A stretch of 64,000 nucleotides of DNA from Solirubrobacterales bacterium. Its GTDB lineage: Bacteria; Actinomycetota; Thermoleophilia; Solirubrobacterales; Solirubrobacteraceae. A program made the position numbers and the translations under genes. This document shows positions 1-9,411 of the stretch, piece after piece. The notes under the pieces are model-generated. The model was not told where the DNA came from. It saw only the letters and a list, made by a program, of their open reading frames with translations, and made no database searches. Position 1 is the first letter of the stretch; every line of letters starts with the position of its first letter. Location: contig DAIDJO010000026.1 in assembly GCA_027451345.1 (NCBI GenBank), forward strand, positions 1-64,000. Direction: 5' to 3'.

Positions 1-764
1 AGGACACCGCCCGCCGGGGTCTCGAACGCGGCGGTGTACTGCGGGACGCGGCCACCGATCAGCGCGCTGCGCAGCAGCTCGGTCGTCGTGCCCGCGTAGG
101 CGCCGTCGAGCCGTTGACAGACGTTCGCCTGGAAGATCTCCCCGGCGGCGATGCGCTCCCGACAGGCGGCGACCGCCTCGAGGTGGTGGGCGGCCACCGA
201 GCCGGCCAGGCGCAGCGGGCTGGGGCCGGGGCGCTCGGCGGGAACCCCGGCGAACCGCTGATCGGCGATGCGCCGGCGCAGATGCTCGAGCCGTTCCTCC
301 AGCTCGGCGGAGCGCTCCGGCGTCGCGAGTGCCTCAAACCACCAGTAGCCGTACGCGTCCTGGTGCAGGACGTGGTCATGGTAGGCGAGGTGGAACTCGG
401 GCAGCGCCACCGGTCGCTCGTCGCACAGCGGCACGTCCTCGACCCGCGCCGCGAGGCGGTAGCCGAGCCACCCGAACCAGCCACCGCCGACCGCCCCGTG
501 CGCCTCCGCGGCCACCGCGTTGACGACCGGCAGATCGTCGAGCACGGCGAAGGGGTCGGCCTGCGGGCCGGCGACCCGCACCGGGTCGGCGGCGATGATC
601 GTGCCACCTCCCGCCCACACCCCGGCCAGACAGCAGAGGTATGGCTCACCCGCGAGCGCGGCGAGCACGAGCTCGGGGCCGCACGCCCACGGAAGACGGA
701 CCCGCCACAACTCGGCCTCGGAGGCCCCCGTGGGGTCCGCCGGGCCTGCGCTCGTCACCAGCAT
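1..764 (-). CDS. pabB: Para-aminobenzoate synthase component I / chorismate-binding enzyme, C-terminus cut by window edge
   Basis: Reverse-strand frame from ATG at 764 reads MLVTSAGPADPTG...AVAACRERIAAGEIFQANVCQRLDGAYAG..., the chorismate-binding motif (E-I-F/Y-Q-x-N). Absent from the ORF track because it runs off the left edge. Confidence 0.85.
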   Translation of the reverse strand, partial: MLVTSAGPADPTGASEAELWRVRLPWACGPELVLAALAGEPYLCCLAGVWAGGGTIIAADPVRVAGPQADPFAVLDDLPVVNAVAAEAHGAVGGGWFGWLGYRLAARVEDVPLCDERPVALPEFHLAYHDHVLHQDAYGYWWFEALATPERSAELEERLEHLRRRIADQRFAGVPAERPGPSPLRLAGSVAAHHLEAVAACRERIAAGEIFQANVCQRLDGAYAGTTTELLRSALIGGRVPQYTAAFETPAGGV

Positions 765-793
765 GTCCCCGAATTATCGTTCCCGGGGTGCCG

Positions 794-2203
794 ATGGGAA
801 GACCTGCGGGTTGGCTCGGGCTGCTGGCCGCCACGGCGGCGGTTGGTCTCGCCACGCTTGCCATCTACCCACTGAAGTCGGTGGCGGTCACCGCCTCACT
901 CAGTGTCGTGTACCTGCCGGCGGTGCTCCTGATCGCCGCCCTCTGGGGGCTGCGGCTCGGACTCCTCACCTCGATCGCCAGCGCTATGGCGTTCAACTTC
1001 TTCCACCTTCCGCCGACCGGCCGCTTCACGATCGCCGACAATCGCAACTGGGTGGCGCTCGGGGCGTTCACCCTCGTCGCGGTGGTGGTGAGCGCGGTGG
1101 CCGAGCTCGCCCGCGGTCGGGCCATCGAGGCGGAGCGGGGGCGGCGGGAGGCCAGACTGGCGGCGACGCTCGCTCGCGAGCTGCTCGCCGGCGAGCGCAC
1201 CGAGGACACCCTGCGGGTGACGGCACGGCGCCTGGCGGAGGGCCTGGGCCTGCCCTCGGCCGCGATCGAGCTCGGACCCGCCACGAGCTCCGAGCGTCAG
1301 CTCGCCGTGCCGCTCACCGACGGCGAGGGCGCCACAATCGCCACGCTGCTGATCCCGCGCGAGATGCCCACGAGCACGATCGAGCGCGTTCATGCCCACG
1401 TCGCCCCCGCGCTGGCCGCGCTGGTCGCCGTGGCGCTGCGACGGGATGCGATGCAGGCGCAGGCCGTGGAAACAGCGGCGCTGCGTCGCAGCGACGAGCT
1501 GAAGACGGCGCTGCTGCGCGCGGTCTCCCACGACCTGCGCACCCCCCTGACCTCGATCGTGACCGCGGGCCACGCCCTGGGTTCAAGCTCGCTCACCGAC
1601 GTCGAGCGCGAGCAGATGAGCAGCGCCGTGGTGGAGGAGGGGGAGCGACTCTCGGCGCTGATCGACAAGCTCTTTGACCTCTCGCGGCTGCAGGCGGGAC
1701 GACTGGAGCCCCGTCACGAGTCGGTGTCGATCGAGGAGGTGCTGCTGGCCGCCGCGGACACGCTGCCCGCCGGAGCGGGCCGCGTGCAGCTCGTCGTCGA
1801 GCCAGGCGTGCCGGCGCTCATCGCCGATGCGGCGCAGCTCGAGCGCGCGTTCGCGAACCTGCTGGAGAACGCGGTGCGCTACTCCGACCAGGAGCCGGTC
1901 CGGGTGAGCGTCCGGCGTCTTGGACGCCGCGTGGTCGTCCGCGTCACCGACCGCGGACCGGGCATCCCTGAGAGCGAGCGGGCGCTGGTGTTCGAACCCT
2001 TCTACCGGGGCTCGGACGTGCACCGCGGCGTCGGCTCCGGGCTCGGGCTCGCCATCGCCAAGGGGTTCGTCGACGCCAACGGCGGCACGATCGCGGTGGA
2101 GTCGCTCCCCGGACAGGGAACCAGCCTCGTCGTCGCCTTTCCTGTCGGCGGCAGTCGGCTCCGCAAGCCGCATCACCCGGACAGCGGAATGGAGGGGGAG
2201 TGA
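794..2203 (+). CDS. Sensor histidine kinase with DUF4118 (KdpD C-terminal half: 4-TM + HisKA + HATPase)
   Basis: KdpD-type TM block (LPPTGRFTIADNRNWVAL) followed by H-box SHDLRTPLTSI, N-box and GPGIP/GSGLGLAIAKG; lacks the KdpD N-terminal sensor domain. Confidence 0.9.
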   Translation: MGRPAGWLGLLAATAAVGLATLAIYPLKSVAVTASLSVVYLPAVLLIAALWGLRLGLLTSIASAMAFNFFHLPPTGRFTIADNRNWVALGAFTLVAVVVSAVAELARGRAIEAERGRREARLAATLARELLAGERTEDTLRVTARRLAEGLGLPSAAIELGPATSSERQLAVPLTDGEGATIATLLIPREMPTSTIERVHAHVAPALAALVAVALRRDAMQAQAVETAALRRSDELKTALLRAVSHDLRTPLTSIVTAGHALGSSSLTDVEREQMSSAVVEEGERLSALIDKLFDLSRLQAGRLEPRHESVSIEEVLLAAADTLPAGAGRVQLVVEPGVPALIADAAQLERAFANLLENAVRYSDQEPVRVSVRRLGRRVVVRVTDRGPGIPESERALVFEPFYRGSDVHRGVGSGLGLAIAKGFVDANGGTIAVESLPGQGTSLVVAFPVGGSRLRKPHHPDSGMEGE

Positions 2204-2883
2204 GCGACCGGCCGGTTGTGCTCGTCTGCGACGACGAGTCCCAGATCCTCCGGGCGCTGCGGGTGATCCTGCGCGACGCGGGCTTCGAGTCGCTCCCGGC
2301 CGGCAGCGGGGAGCAGGCGCTCGACCTCGCCGCGGTGAACGCGCCGGACGCCGCGATCATCGACCTGGTTCTCCCGGACCTTGACGGCGTCGAGGTGTGC
2401 CGTCGGCTGAGGGAGTGGAGCAGCCTGCCGATCATCGTGCTCTCGGCCGTCGGCGAGGAGGACGCCAAGGTGAGCGCCCTCGCCGCCGGCGCGGACGACT
2501 ACGTGACCAAGCCGTTCAGCCCGCGCGAGCTGATCGCGCGCCTGCAGGCCGTGCTGCGGCGAGCGAGCCCGGAGCCCGAGGGTGCCGTCATCCGCGCTGA
2601 CGGCCTGGAGCTCGACCTCGCCGCCCGGGTCGTGCGCCGGGATGGTGAGGAGGTGCACCTCACCCCGACCGAGTTCGACGTGCTGCGGGTGCTCGCCACC
2701 AACCGCGGCCGGCTCGTCACCTACCGGGAACTGCTCGTCTCGGTCTGGGGACCGGGGTACAGCGACGACGTGCAGGTGCTGCGAGGACACGTGGCCAACC
2801 TCCGCCGCAAGATCGAGCCCCCGCAGGGGCCGCCCCGGTATGTGAAGACCGACCCCCGCGTCGGATACCGGTTCGCGGCCTGA
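2200..2883 (+). CDS. kdpE: OmpR-family response regulator KdpE
   Basis: Receiver domain with DD, D and K residues plus winged-helix output ending PRYVKTDPRVGYRFAA; ATGA-type overlap with the upstream kinase. Confidence 0.9.
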   Translation: MSDRPVVLVCDDESQILRALRVILRDAGFESLPAGSGEQALDLAAVNAPDAAIIDLVLPDLDGVEVCRRLREWSSLPIIVLSAVGEEDAKVSALAAGADDYVTKPFSPRELIARLQAVLRRASPEPEGAVIRADGLELDLAARVVRRDGEEVHLTPTEFDVLRVLATNRGRLVTYRELLVSVWGPGYSDDVQVLRGHVANLRRKIEPPQGPPRYVKTDPRVGYRFAA

Positions 2884-2906
2884 ACCACCCTGTATAGAAC
2901 CTGTAT
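2879..2906 (+). promoter_or_regulatory. Candidate KdpE box: direct repeats CCTGTAT / CCTGTAT with an 11-bp period, plus degenerate CCTGAAC upstream
   Basis: CCTGTAT at 2889 and 2900, CCTGAAC at 2879, just upstream of the structural kdp genes. Confidence 0.4.
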
Positions 2907-2953
2907 GGCGAGCCCGGGGTTCTGCACGAAACCCCCACGCCGGGCCGCCGAAC

Positions 2954-3043
2954 ATGGATGGCATGGACGCCGTTGCCATCGCCCTCGCGATCGCGATCTT
3001 CGCGATCCTCCTCGGCCTGATCCACGCCATCGACCGGGTCTGA
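2954..3043 (+). CDS. 29-aa single-TM microprotein upstream of KdpF
   Basis: MDGMDAVAIALAIAIFAILLGLIHAIDRV*; below ORF-track length cutoff. Confidence 0.5.
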   Translation: MDGMDAVAIALAIAIFAILLGLIHAIDRV

Positions 3044-3044
3044 C

Positions 3045-3149
3045 ATGGTCATCGCCACCATCAGCGGCGGCGACCTGTTCGGTCTCGTCGCCTCCGTCAT
3101 CGTCTGCGCGTACCTGCTGTATGCGCTGCTCCGGGGGGAGCGGTTCTGA
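3045..3149 (+). CDS. kdpF: KdpF-like 34-aa single-TM subunit
   Basis: MVIATISGGDLFGLVASVIVCAYLLYALLRGERF*; typical KdpF ending (YLLYALLRxERF); TGATG overlap with kdpA. Confidence 0.75.
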   Translation: MVIATISGGDLFGLVASVIVCAYLLYALLRGERF

Positions 3150-4957
3150 TGACCCTCTCCGGGTGGGGCACGATCGCCGCCTTTGCCGTGTCGCTCACAC
3201 TGCTCGCCCTCCCGCTCGGCCGGTACATGGCAGCCGTCTACACGGGCCAGTGGACCGTGCTCGAACCGGTCATGCGTCACCCAGAACGGTGGCTGTACCG
3301 ACTGCTGCGGGTCGATCCCCACCGGGGCCAGGACTGGCGGAGCTACGCGAGGAGCCTGATCCTGTTCTCGCTCGCCGGATGGTTGATTCTCTACCTCGTC
3401 CTGCGCAGTCAGGGGTTGTGGAACTTCACCGGCCTGAACCCGATGCGCTTCGCCTCGGCTCCGTGGAACGTGACGTTCAACACGGCTTCGTCCTTTGTCA
3501 CCAACACCAATTGGCAGTACTACAGCGGCGAGACGACGCTCAGCTACTTCAGTCAGATGGCCGGGCTGACCGTCCAGAACTTCGTCTCCGCAGCCGTCGG
3601 CATCGTCGTGGCGGTCGCCCTGATCCGCGGGATCGCCAAGCGCGTCACGGACCGCGACGCGGCCGAGGCGAACAGCATCGGCAACTTCTACGGGGATCTC
3701 GTGCGCACGATCCTGTATGTGCTGCTGCCGATCTCAACCGTGGTCGGCATCGTCCTGATCTGGCAGGGCTCGATCCAGAACTTCTCGCCCTATCTGAGCT
3801 TCACGGGTGTCACTCACCTCGCACAGAGGATCGCGATGGGGCCGGTGGCCTCCCAGGAGGCGATCAAGCTGCTCGGCACCAACGGGGGCGGCTTCTTCAA
3901 CACCAACTCCGCGCACCCATTCGAGAACCCGACGGGGCTCAGCAACTTCGTCGAGATGCTCACCGTCCTGATCATCCCCGCCGCGCTCGTCTTCACCTAC
4001 GGGCGGATGGTCGGCAACCGCCGGCAGGGCTACGCGATCTACACGACGATGATGGTGATGTTCCTCGGGGCGGTGATCGTCTGCTACGTCGCCGAAGCCC
4101 ATGGTTCGCCGGCGCAGCACGCTGCGGGCCTGCACACCGCCGCCATCGCCGGCTCGAGCGGCGGCAACATGGAGGGAAAGGAGCAGCGCTTCGGCATCGC
4201 CGGCTCGGCGCTGTTCAACGTGGTCACCACCGTCACCTCCTGCGGTGCGGTGAACAGCGCGATCGAGTCGTTCACCGGCATCGGCGGGGCCGTGCCCTTC
4301 GCCAACCTCAGCGCCTCCGAGGTGATCTTCGGCGGCGTCGGTAGCGGCCTGTACTCGATCCTCCTGTACGTCCTGCTCGCGGTGTTCATCGGCGGCCTGA
4401 TGGTCGGCCGCACGCCGGAGTACATCGGTAAGAAGATCGAGGCGCGCGAGATCAAGCTGGTCGCGCTCGGCATCCTCATCACGCCGCTGGCAGCACTCCT
4501 CTCGACGGCGCTCGCAACGGCCTCCCGCGCCGGACGAGCGTCGATCGACACGGCGGTGGCCCACGGGCCCCAGGCGTTCAGTGAGACGCTGTACGCCTAC
4601 CTGAGTCAGGCCAACAACAACGGCTCGTCCTTCGCCGGCTACACCGGGTACGTCGGCCACGTCGGCAACGGCGCCGGCTCCCACGGCATCACCTTCGCCG
4701 ACCTGCTCGGCGGCATGACGATGCTCTTCGCGCGGTACGCCCCGATTCTGTTCGCGCTCGCCGTCGCGGGGACGCTCGTGAGCAAGCGCGTGAGCCCCGC
4801 CGGGCTCGGCACCATGCGCACCGACAACGGCACGTTCGTCGTGCTGCTGATCGGCGTGATCCTCCTCGTCGGTGCGCTCACCTTCTTCCCGGCGCTGCTG
4901 CTCGGACCGATCGTCCAGGGTCTGACCGGACACCTCTACCCCGGAGCAGGACGATGA
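3149..4957 (+). CDS. kdpA: Potassium-transporting ATPase subunit KdpA
   Basis: Full-length KdpA with selectivity-loop segments (TNTNWQYYSGE, GTNGGGFFNTNSAHPFENP). Confidence 0.95.
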   Translation: MTLSGWGTIAAFAVSLTLLALPLGRYMAAVYTGQWTVLEPVMRHPERWLYRLLRVDPHRGQDWRSYARSLILFSLAGWLILYLVLRSQGLWNFTGLNPMRFASAPWNVTFNTASSFVTNTNWQYYSGETTLSYFSQMAGLTVQNFVSAAVGIVVAVALIRGIAKRVTDRDAAEANSIGNFYGDLVRTILYVLLPISTVVGIVLIWQGSIQNFSPYLSFTGVTHLAQRIAMGPVASQEAIKLLGTNGGGFFNTNSAHPFENPTGLSNFVEMLTVLIIPAALVFTYGRMVGNRRQGYAIYTTMMVMFLGAVIVCYVAEAHGSPAQHAAGLHTAAIAGSSGGNMEGKEQRFGIAGSALFNVVTTVTSCGAVNSAIESFTGIGGAVPFANLSASEVIFGGVGSGLYSILLYVLLAVFIGGLMVGRTPEYIGKKIEAREIKLVALGILITPLAALLSTALATASRAGRASIDTAVAHGPQAFSETLYAYLSQANNNGSSFAGYTGYVGHVGNGAGSHGITFADLLGGMTMLFARYAPILFALAVAGTLVSKRVSPAGLGTMRTDNGTFVVLLIGVILLVGALTFFPALLLGPIVQGLTGHLYPGAGR

Positions 4958-5616
4958 ACGTTCGCAAGGAGTTCGCGCGCGCGGTGACCGCCATGGTGGC
5001 GTTCGTGGTCGCGCTCGGCCTGCTGTATCCGCTCGTGATCACCGGGATCGGCCAGCTGGCCTTCCGGGACAACGCCAACGGTCAGAGGATCTACGTCCAC
5101 GGCCGCCTCGTGGGCTCGAAGCTCATCGGCCAGAGCTTCGCCTCGCCGGTGGAGAGGAACGGCAGACCGGAGATGTCCGGCGGGGCACCGGTCACCCGGC
5201 CCGATCCCCGGTACTTCCAGACGCGGCCATCCGGCACCTCGCCGGCGGACAACGCCGCCGCCACCTCCTTCGCCAACTACGGGCCGAACAGCATCGTGAC
5301 CGAACGGGTGATCGCCGCCAACATCGCGGCCTACATCGCGCTCAACGGCCGGTATTACCCCGGAGGCCTGACCGCGGCCAAGGTGCCGGTCGACGCTGCC
5401 GACACCTCGGCATCCGGCATCGATCCCGACATCTCCGTGGCCAATGCCCGCATCCAGGCCCATCGGGTCGCGGCGGTACGCCACCTGTCCCTGGCGACGG
5501 TCAACGCACTCATCGCGCGCTACACGAGTGGACGCGGGCTCGGGTTCTCTGGGGAACCGGGAGTCGACGTGCTGGAGCTCAACCTCGCGCTCGACCGCCT
5601 GACCGGAAGGAACTGA
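4954..5616 (+). CDS. kdpC: Potassium-transporting ATPase subunit KdpC
   Basis: N-terminal TM segment, GSKLIGQSF and YFQTRPSG motifs of KdpC. Confidence 0.9.
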   Translation: MNVRKEFARAVTAMVAFVVALGLLYPLVITGIGQLAFRDNANGQRIYVHGRLVGSKLIGQSFASPVERNGRPEMSGGAPVTRPDPRYFQTRPSGTSPADNAAATSFANYGPNSIVTERVIAANIAAYIALNGRYYPGGLTAAKVPVDAADTSASGIDPDISVANARIQAHRVAAVRHLSLATVNALIARYTSGRGLGFSGEPGVDVLELNLALDRLTGRN

Positions 5617-5623
5617 CCTCTCG

Positions 5624-7735
5624 ATGAGCACCACCACACCATCCGAGCCCGTGCCCCCGGCCCCGGGGAGCGAGACCTCGCGCCGACGGCCCGCCTCGGT
5701 CTTCCGCGGCGGCATCGTCCGGCGCGCGCTGATCGACAGCGTCGTCAAGCTCGACCCCCGCGTTCAGCTGCGCAACCCCGTGATGTTCGTCGTGGAGCTC
5801 GGTGCGGCCATCACGTCCGTCACATGGATCGCGCAGGCGGCCGGAGGCAACCTGCTCGGGGGCAACGACCCCGCGTGGTACACGCTCACCATCGCCGTCT
5901 GGTTGTGGCTGACCGTCGTCTTTGCCAACCTCGCCGAGGCCTTTGCCGAGGGTCGCGGCCGGGCCCAGGCCGACACCCTGCGCTCGATGCGCCAGCACAC
6001 CGTGGCGACGATGGAGGACGGCTCGACTCGGAAGGCGGACGAGCTGCGGCGTGGCGACCGGGTCGTCGTCGTGGCCGGTGAGCTCATTCCGGGCGATGGG
6101 ACGGTGATCGAGGGCATCGCCTCCGTCGATGAGTCGGCGATCACCGGGGAGTCGGCACCCGTCATCCGCGAGTCAGGCGGCGATCGCAGCGCCGTGACCG
6201 GTGGCACCCGGGTGCTCTCCGACCGGATCGTCGTGGAGATCACGCAGGAGCCGGGACACTCGTTCCTCGACCGCATGATCTCCCTGGTGGAGGGCGCGGA
6301 GCGACGCAAGACGCCGAATGAGATCGCGCTGAACATCCTGCTCGCCGGCCTGACGCTGATCTTCATGGTCGTGGTCGCCACGCTCCGGCCGTTCGGTCTG
6401 TTCGCCGGTACGAACATCTCGGATACGACGCTGATCTCGCTGCTGGTGGCGCTCATCCCCACCACCATCGGAGCGCTGCTGTCGGCCATCGGCATCGCCG
6501 GGATGGACCGACTCGTGCGACGCAACGTGCTCGCGCTGTCAGGACGAGCGGTCGAGGCCTCCGGCGACGTCGACGTGCTGCTGCTCGACAAGACCGGCAC
6601 GATCACGATCGGCAACCGGCTCGCCTCGGAGTTCGTACCGATGCCCGGCGTGAGCGAGGCGGAACTGGCGGAGGTCGCCCAACTCGCCTCGCTCGCCGAT
6701 GAGACCCCGGAGGGCCGCTCGATCGTGGTGCTGGCCAAGCAGTACGGGATCCGCGAGCACGACCTCGCTCGGTTGCATGCCGAGTTCGTCCCATTCACCG
6801 CCCAGACGCGGATGAGCGGGGTTGACATCGACGGGCAACGCCTGCGCAAGGGCGCCGGCGACGCCGTCATCGCCATGGTCGAGGCGGAGGGCGGACGCCC
6901 TCCGGCGGAGCTGCGCAGCGCACTCGATGGCATCGCCTCGGAGGGCGGGACGCCGCTGGCGGTCGCCCGGGACAACCAGGTGCTCGGGGTGATTCACCTC
7001 AAGGACACCGTCAAGGAGGGGATGCGTCAGCGCTTCGACCAGCTGCGCGCGATGGGCATCCGGACGATCATGATCACCGGCGACAACCGCCTGACGGCGA
7101 AGAAGATCGCCGAGGAGGCCGGAGTTGATGACTTCCTGGCGGAGGCCACGCCGGAGAAGAAGCTCGAACTGATCCGCGAGCAGCAGGCAGAGGGCCGGAT
7201 GGTCGCGATGACCGGCGACGGCACCAACGACGCGCCCGCCCTCGCACAGGCGGACGTGGGGGTGGCCATGAACACCGGTACTCAGGCGGCACGCGAGGCG
7301 GGCAACATGGTCGATCTGGACTCCAACCCGACGAAGCTCATCGAGATCGTCGAGGTCGGGAAGCAGCTGCTGATCACGCGCGGCGCGCTCACGACGTTCA
7401 GCATCGCCAACGACGTCGCCAAGTATTTCGCGATCCTGCCGGCGATCTTCATCTCGACCTACGCCACCACCCGGGGTGGCGTAGGCCCGCTGCACGTGCT
7501 CGACATCATGAACCTCGGGTCGGCGCACTCGGCCGTGATCTCGGCCATCGTGTTCAACGCGATCGTGATCCCGATGCTCATCCCCATCTCGCTGAAGGGA
7601 GTTTCCTACCGGCCGGTCGGGGCGAGCGCGCTCCTGCGCCGCAACCTGCTGATCTACGGGCTCGGCGGGCTGATCGCGCCGTTCATCGGCATCAAGCTGA
7701 TCGACCTGATCGTCCACAATCTGCTCGGAGCGTGA
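5624..7735 (+). CDS. kdpB: Potassium-transporting ATPase subunit KdpB (P-type ATPase)
   Basis: DKTGTIT phosphorylation motif, [27 protein letters not shown]. Confidence 0.95.
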   Translation: MSTTTPSEPVPPAPGSETSRRRPASVFRGGIVRRALIDSVVKLDPRVQLRNPVMFVVELGAAITSVTWIAQAAGGNLLGGNDPAWYTLTIAVWLWLTVVFANLAEAFAEGRGRAQADTLRSMRQHTVATMEDGSTRKADELRRGDRVVVVAGELIPGDGTVIEGIASVDESAITGESAPVIRESGGDRSAVTGGTRVLSDRIVVEITQEPGHSFLDRMISLVEGAERRKTPNEIALNILLAGLTLIFMVVVATLRPFGLFAGTNISDTTLISLLVALIPTTIGALLSAIGIAGMDRLVRRNVLALSGRAVEASGDVDVLLLDKTGTITIGNRLASEFVPMPGVSEAELAEVAQLASLADETPEGRSIVVLAKQYGIREHDLARLHAEFVPFTAQTRMSGVDIDGQRLRKGAGDAVIAMVEAEGGRPPAELRSALDGIASEGGTPLAVARDNQVLGVIHLKDTVKEGMRQRFDQLRAMGIRTIMITGDNRLTAKKIAEEAGVDDFLAEATPEKKLELIREQQAEGRMVAMTGDGTNDAPALAQADVGVAMNTGTQAAREAGNMVDLDSNPTKLIEIVEVGKQLLITRGALTTFSIANDVAKYFAILPAIFISTYATTRGGVGPLHVLDIMNLGSAHSAVISAIVFNAIVIPMLIPISLKGVSYRPVGASALLRRNLLIYGLGGLIAPFIGIKLIDLIVHNLLGA

Positions 7736-7776
7736 GCGACGGCGGAGCTGACTGATCTGGGCGGGCCCTCCGCGCC

Positions 7777-7799
7777 GACCGCGGGGCGGCCCCGCGGTC
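7777..7799 (+). other. 10-bp perfect GC hairpin (GACCGCGGGG-CGG-CCCCGCGGTC) at kdpB/KdpD-sensor junction
   Basis: Inverted repeat read directly; lies between the kdpB stop and the first canonical start of the next gene. Confidence 0.7.
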
Positions 7800-7810
7800 A
7801 CCTCCGCGTC

Positions 7811-8905
7811 GTGATCGGCATGGCGGCCGGCGTCGGCAAGACCTACCGCATGCTCCTGGAGGGTCGGGTCGAGCGGGAGATCGGGCGTGATGTCGTGGTC
7901 GGTCTGCTCGAGACCCACGGCCGCGCTGAGACCGCGGCGCTGGCCGAGGGCCTCGAGCTCATCCCGCGGCGCAAGGTCAGCTATCGCGGCACGGAGCTCG
8001 AGGAGATGGACCTGGCGGCGATCATCGCCCGCGCTCCCGAGATCTGCCTGATCGACGAGCTCGCCCACACCAACGCGCCCGGTGTCGAGCACGCGAAGCG
8101 CCACGAGGACGTCGAGGACGTCCTGGCCGCCGGTATCGACGTGCTCACGACCGTCAACGTCCAGCACCTCGAGTCGCTCAACGACCAGGTCGCGGAGCTG
8201 AGCGGCATCCGCGTCCGGGAGACGATCCCGGACGCCGTCCTCGGGCGGGCGGATGAGATCGTCGTGGTCGACCTCACCCCGGAGGAGCTGCTCGAGCGGC
8301 TGCGCGCCGGAAAGGTCTACCCGATCGAGCGCATCGATGCCGCCCTCAACCACTTCTTTCGCATCGAGAACCTCTCAGCCCTGCGCGAGGTCGCGCTCCG
8401 GCAGGTGGCGCAGGAGATTGGACAGCGTCGGTTCGCCGCCGCCGTCAACGTCGGGTCGCGAGAGGAATCCCTCGCCGCGGAGGCGCCGCAGGCGGTGAGC
8501 GAGCGCCTGCTCGCGCTCGTCGAGCCCGACCCCGGCGCGTACCGCCTCGTTCGCCGCGCATGGCGCTCCGCACAGCGTCTCGGGGCCCCGCTCGACCTGC
8601 TCTGGGTGCGCCCGCCCGGGACCCTGAGCGACGAGCAGGAGCGGTCGCTCACCGCGCTGCGGCAGCTCGCGTCGCTGCTCGGCGCACGGCTGATCGTCGA
8701 GGAATCCGACCTGCTGCCGGAGACCGTCGCCGCCGTCGCCCGGCGCCAGCGCACCACCTACATCCTGATGGGACGCTCGCGGCCCGGGCGCGGGCTCACC
8801 CGGGCCCGGACCCCGCTACCCCAGCGCCTGCTCGAACTGCTGCCGGGCGTCGACGTACGCATCGTCGCCGATCGGGCGCAGCGACCCACGGAGGACCCCC
8901 CATGA
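7811..8905 (+). CDS. KdpD N-terminal sensor domain + USP-like domain as a separate protein
   Basis: MAAGVGKTYRML Walker A, IDELAHTNAPG, RKRHEDVEDVLAAGIDVLTTVNVQHLESLND; no kinase domain. Frame is open upstream to the kdpB stop without a canonical start, so the true N-terminus is uncertain. Confidence 0.85.
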   Translation: MIGMAAGVGKTYRMLLEGRVEREIGRDVVVGLLETHGRAETAALAEGLELIPRRKVSYRGTELEEMDLAAIIARAPEICLIDELAHTNAPGVEHAKRHEDVEDVLAAGIDVLTTVNVQHLESLNDQVAELSGIRVRETIPDAVLGRADEIVVVDLTPEELLERLRAGKVYPIERIDAALNHFFRIENLSALREVALRQVAQEIGQRRFAAAVNVGSREESLAAEAPQAVSERLLALVEPDPGAYRLVRRAWRSAQRLGAPLDLLWVRPPGTLSDEQERSLTALRQLASLLGARLIVEESDLLPETVAAVARRQRTTYILMGRSRPGRGLTRARTPLPQRLLELLPGVDVRIVADRAQRPTEDPP

Positions 8906-9411
8906 GGACACCGTTCAACACGACAAAGACGAGCCCGCGGGACAGCGGCGGAGGCGGCGGACGGATCCTGCTGCCGTTCACCAGTCAGGCGATCTCGCGG
9001 CGAGCCCTCGAGGCGGCCATGCGGCTGGCGCACGCCGAAGGCGGAACCCTGATGCCGGCCTTCCTGGCGCGCGTGCCCCGAAACCTACCGCTCGAGTCGC
9101 CGCTGCCGGCCGCCTGCGCCGTCGGGATGCCGCTGCTGGAGGCGATCGAACAGAGGGCGAGCGCGGAGGGCGTCCCCGTCGATGCTCGGGTGAGCCGGGG
9201 ACGCACCTACCGCGACGCCCTGCAGCGTCTGCTGCGCCAGGAGCCGTTCGATCGCGTGATTGTCTCCGCGACCGACGGCCCCCATTCCGGGCTACGCCAG
9301 GAGGACCTCGCCTGGCTCCTCGACAACGTCACCGCCGAGGTGCTGATCCTGCGACCGGCGTCGGATGACGCGCGGCGCATCAGCGGCCACGCGGTCGACG
9401 GCCACTTCTGA
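8902..9411 (+). CDS. Universal-stress-protein-like protein
   Basis: ATG at 8902 overlaps upstream stop; RILLPFTSQAISRRALEAAMRLA...RVIVSATD...VLILRP pattern. Confidence 0.65.
   Translation: MRTPFNTTKTSPRDSGGGGGRILLPFTSQAISRRALEAAMRLAHAEGGTLMPAFLARVPRNLPLESPLPAACAVGMPLLEAIEQRASAEGVPVDARVSRGRTYRDALQRLLRQEPFDRVIVSATDGPHSGLRQEDLAWLLDNVTAEVLILRPASDDARRISGHAVDGHF

Noticed and set aside
641-793. Upstream extension of the DUF4118 kinase ORF to 641
   Set aside because: R/P-rich translation antisense to pabB; the TM domain begins after ATG 794.
6539-8353. 604-aa minus-strand ORF antisense to kdpB/KdpD sensor
   Set aside because: Shadow ORF of high-GC coding sequence; no recognisable domain, low-complexity R/D/H-rich composition, and the sense strand has clear KdpB/KdpD motifs.
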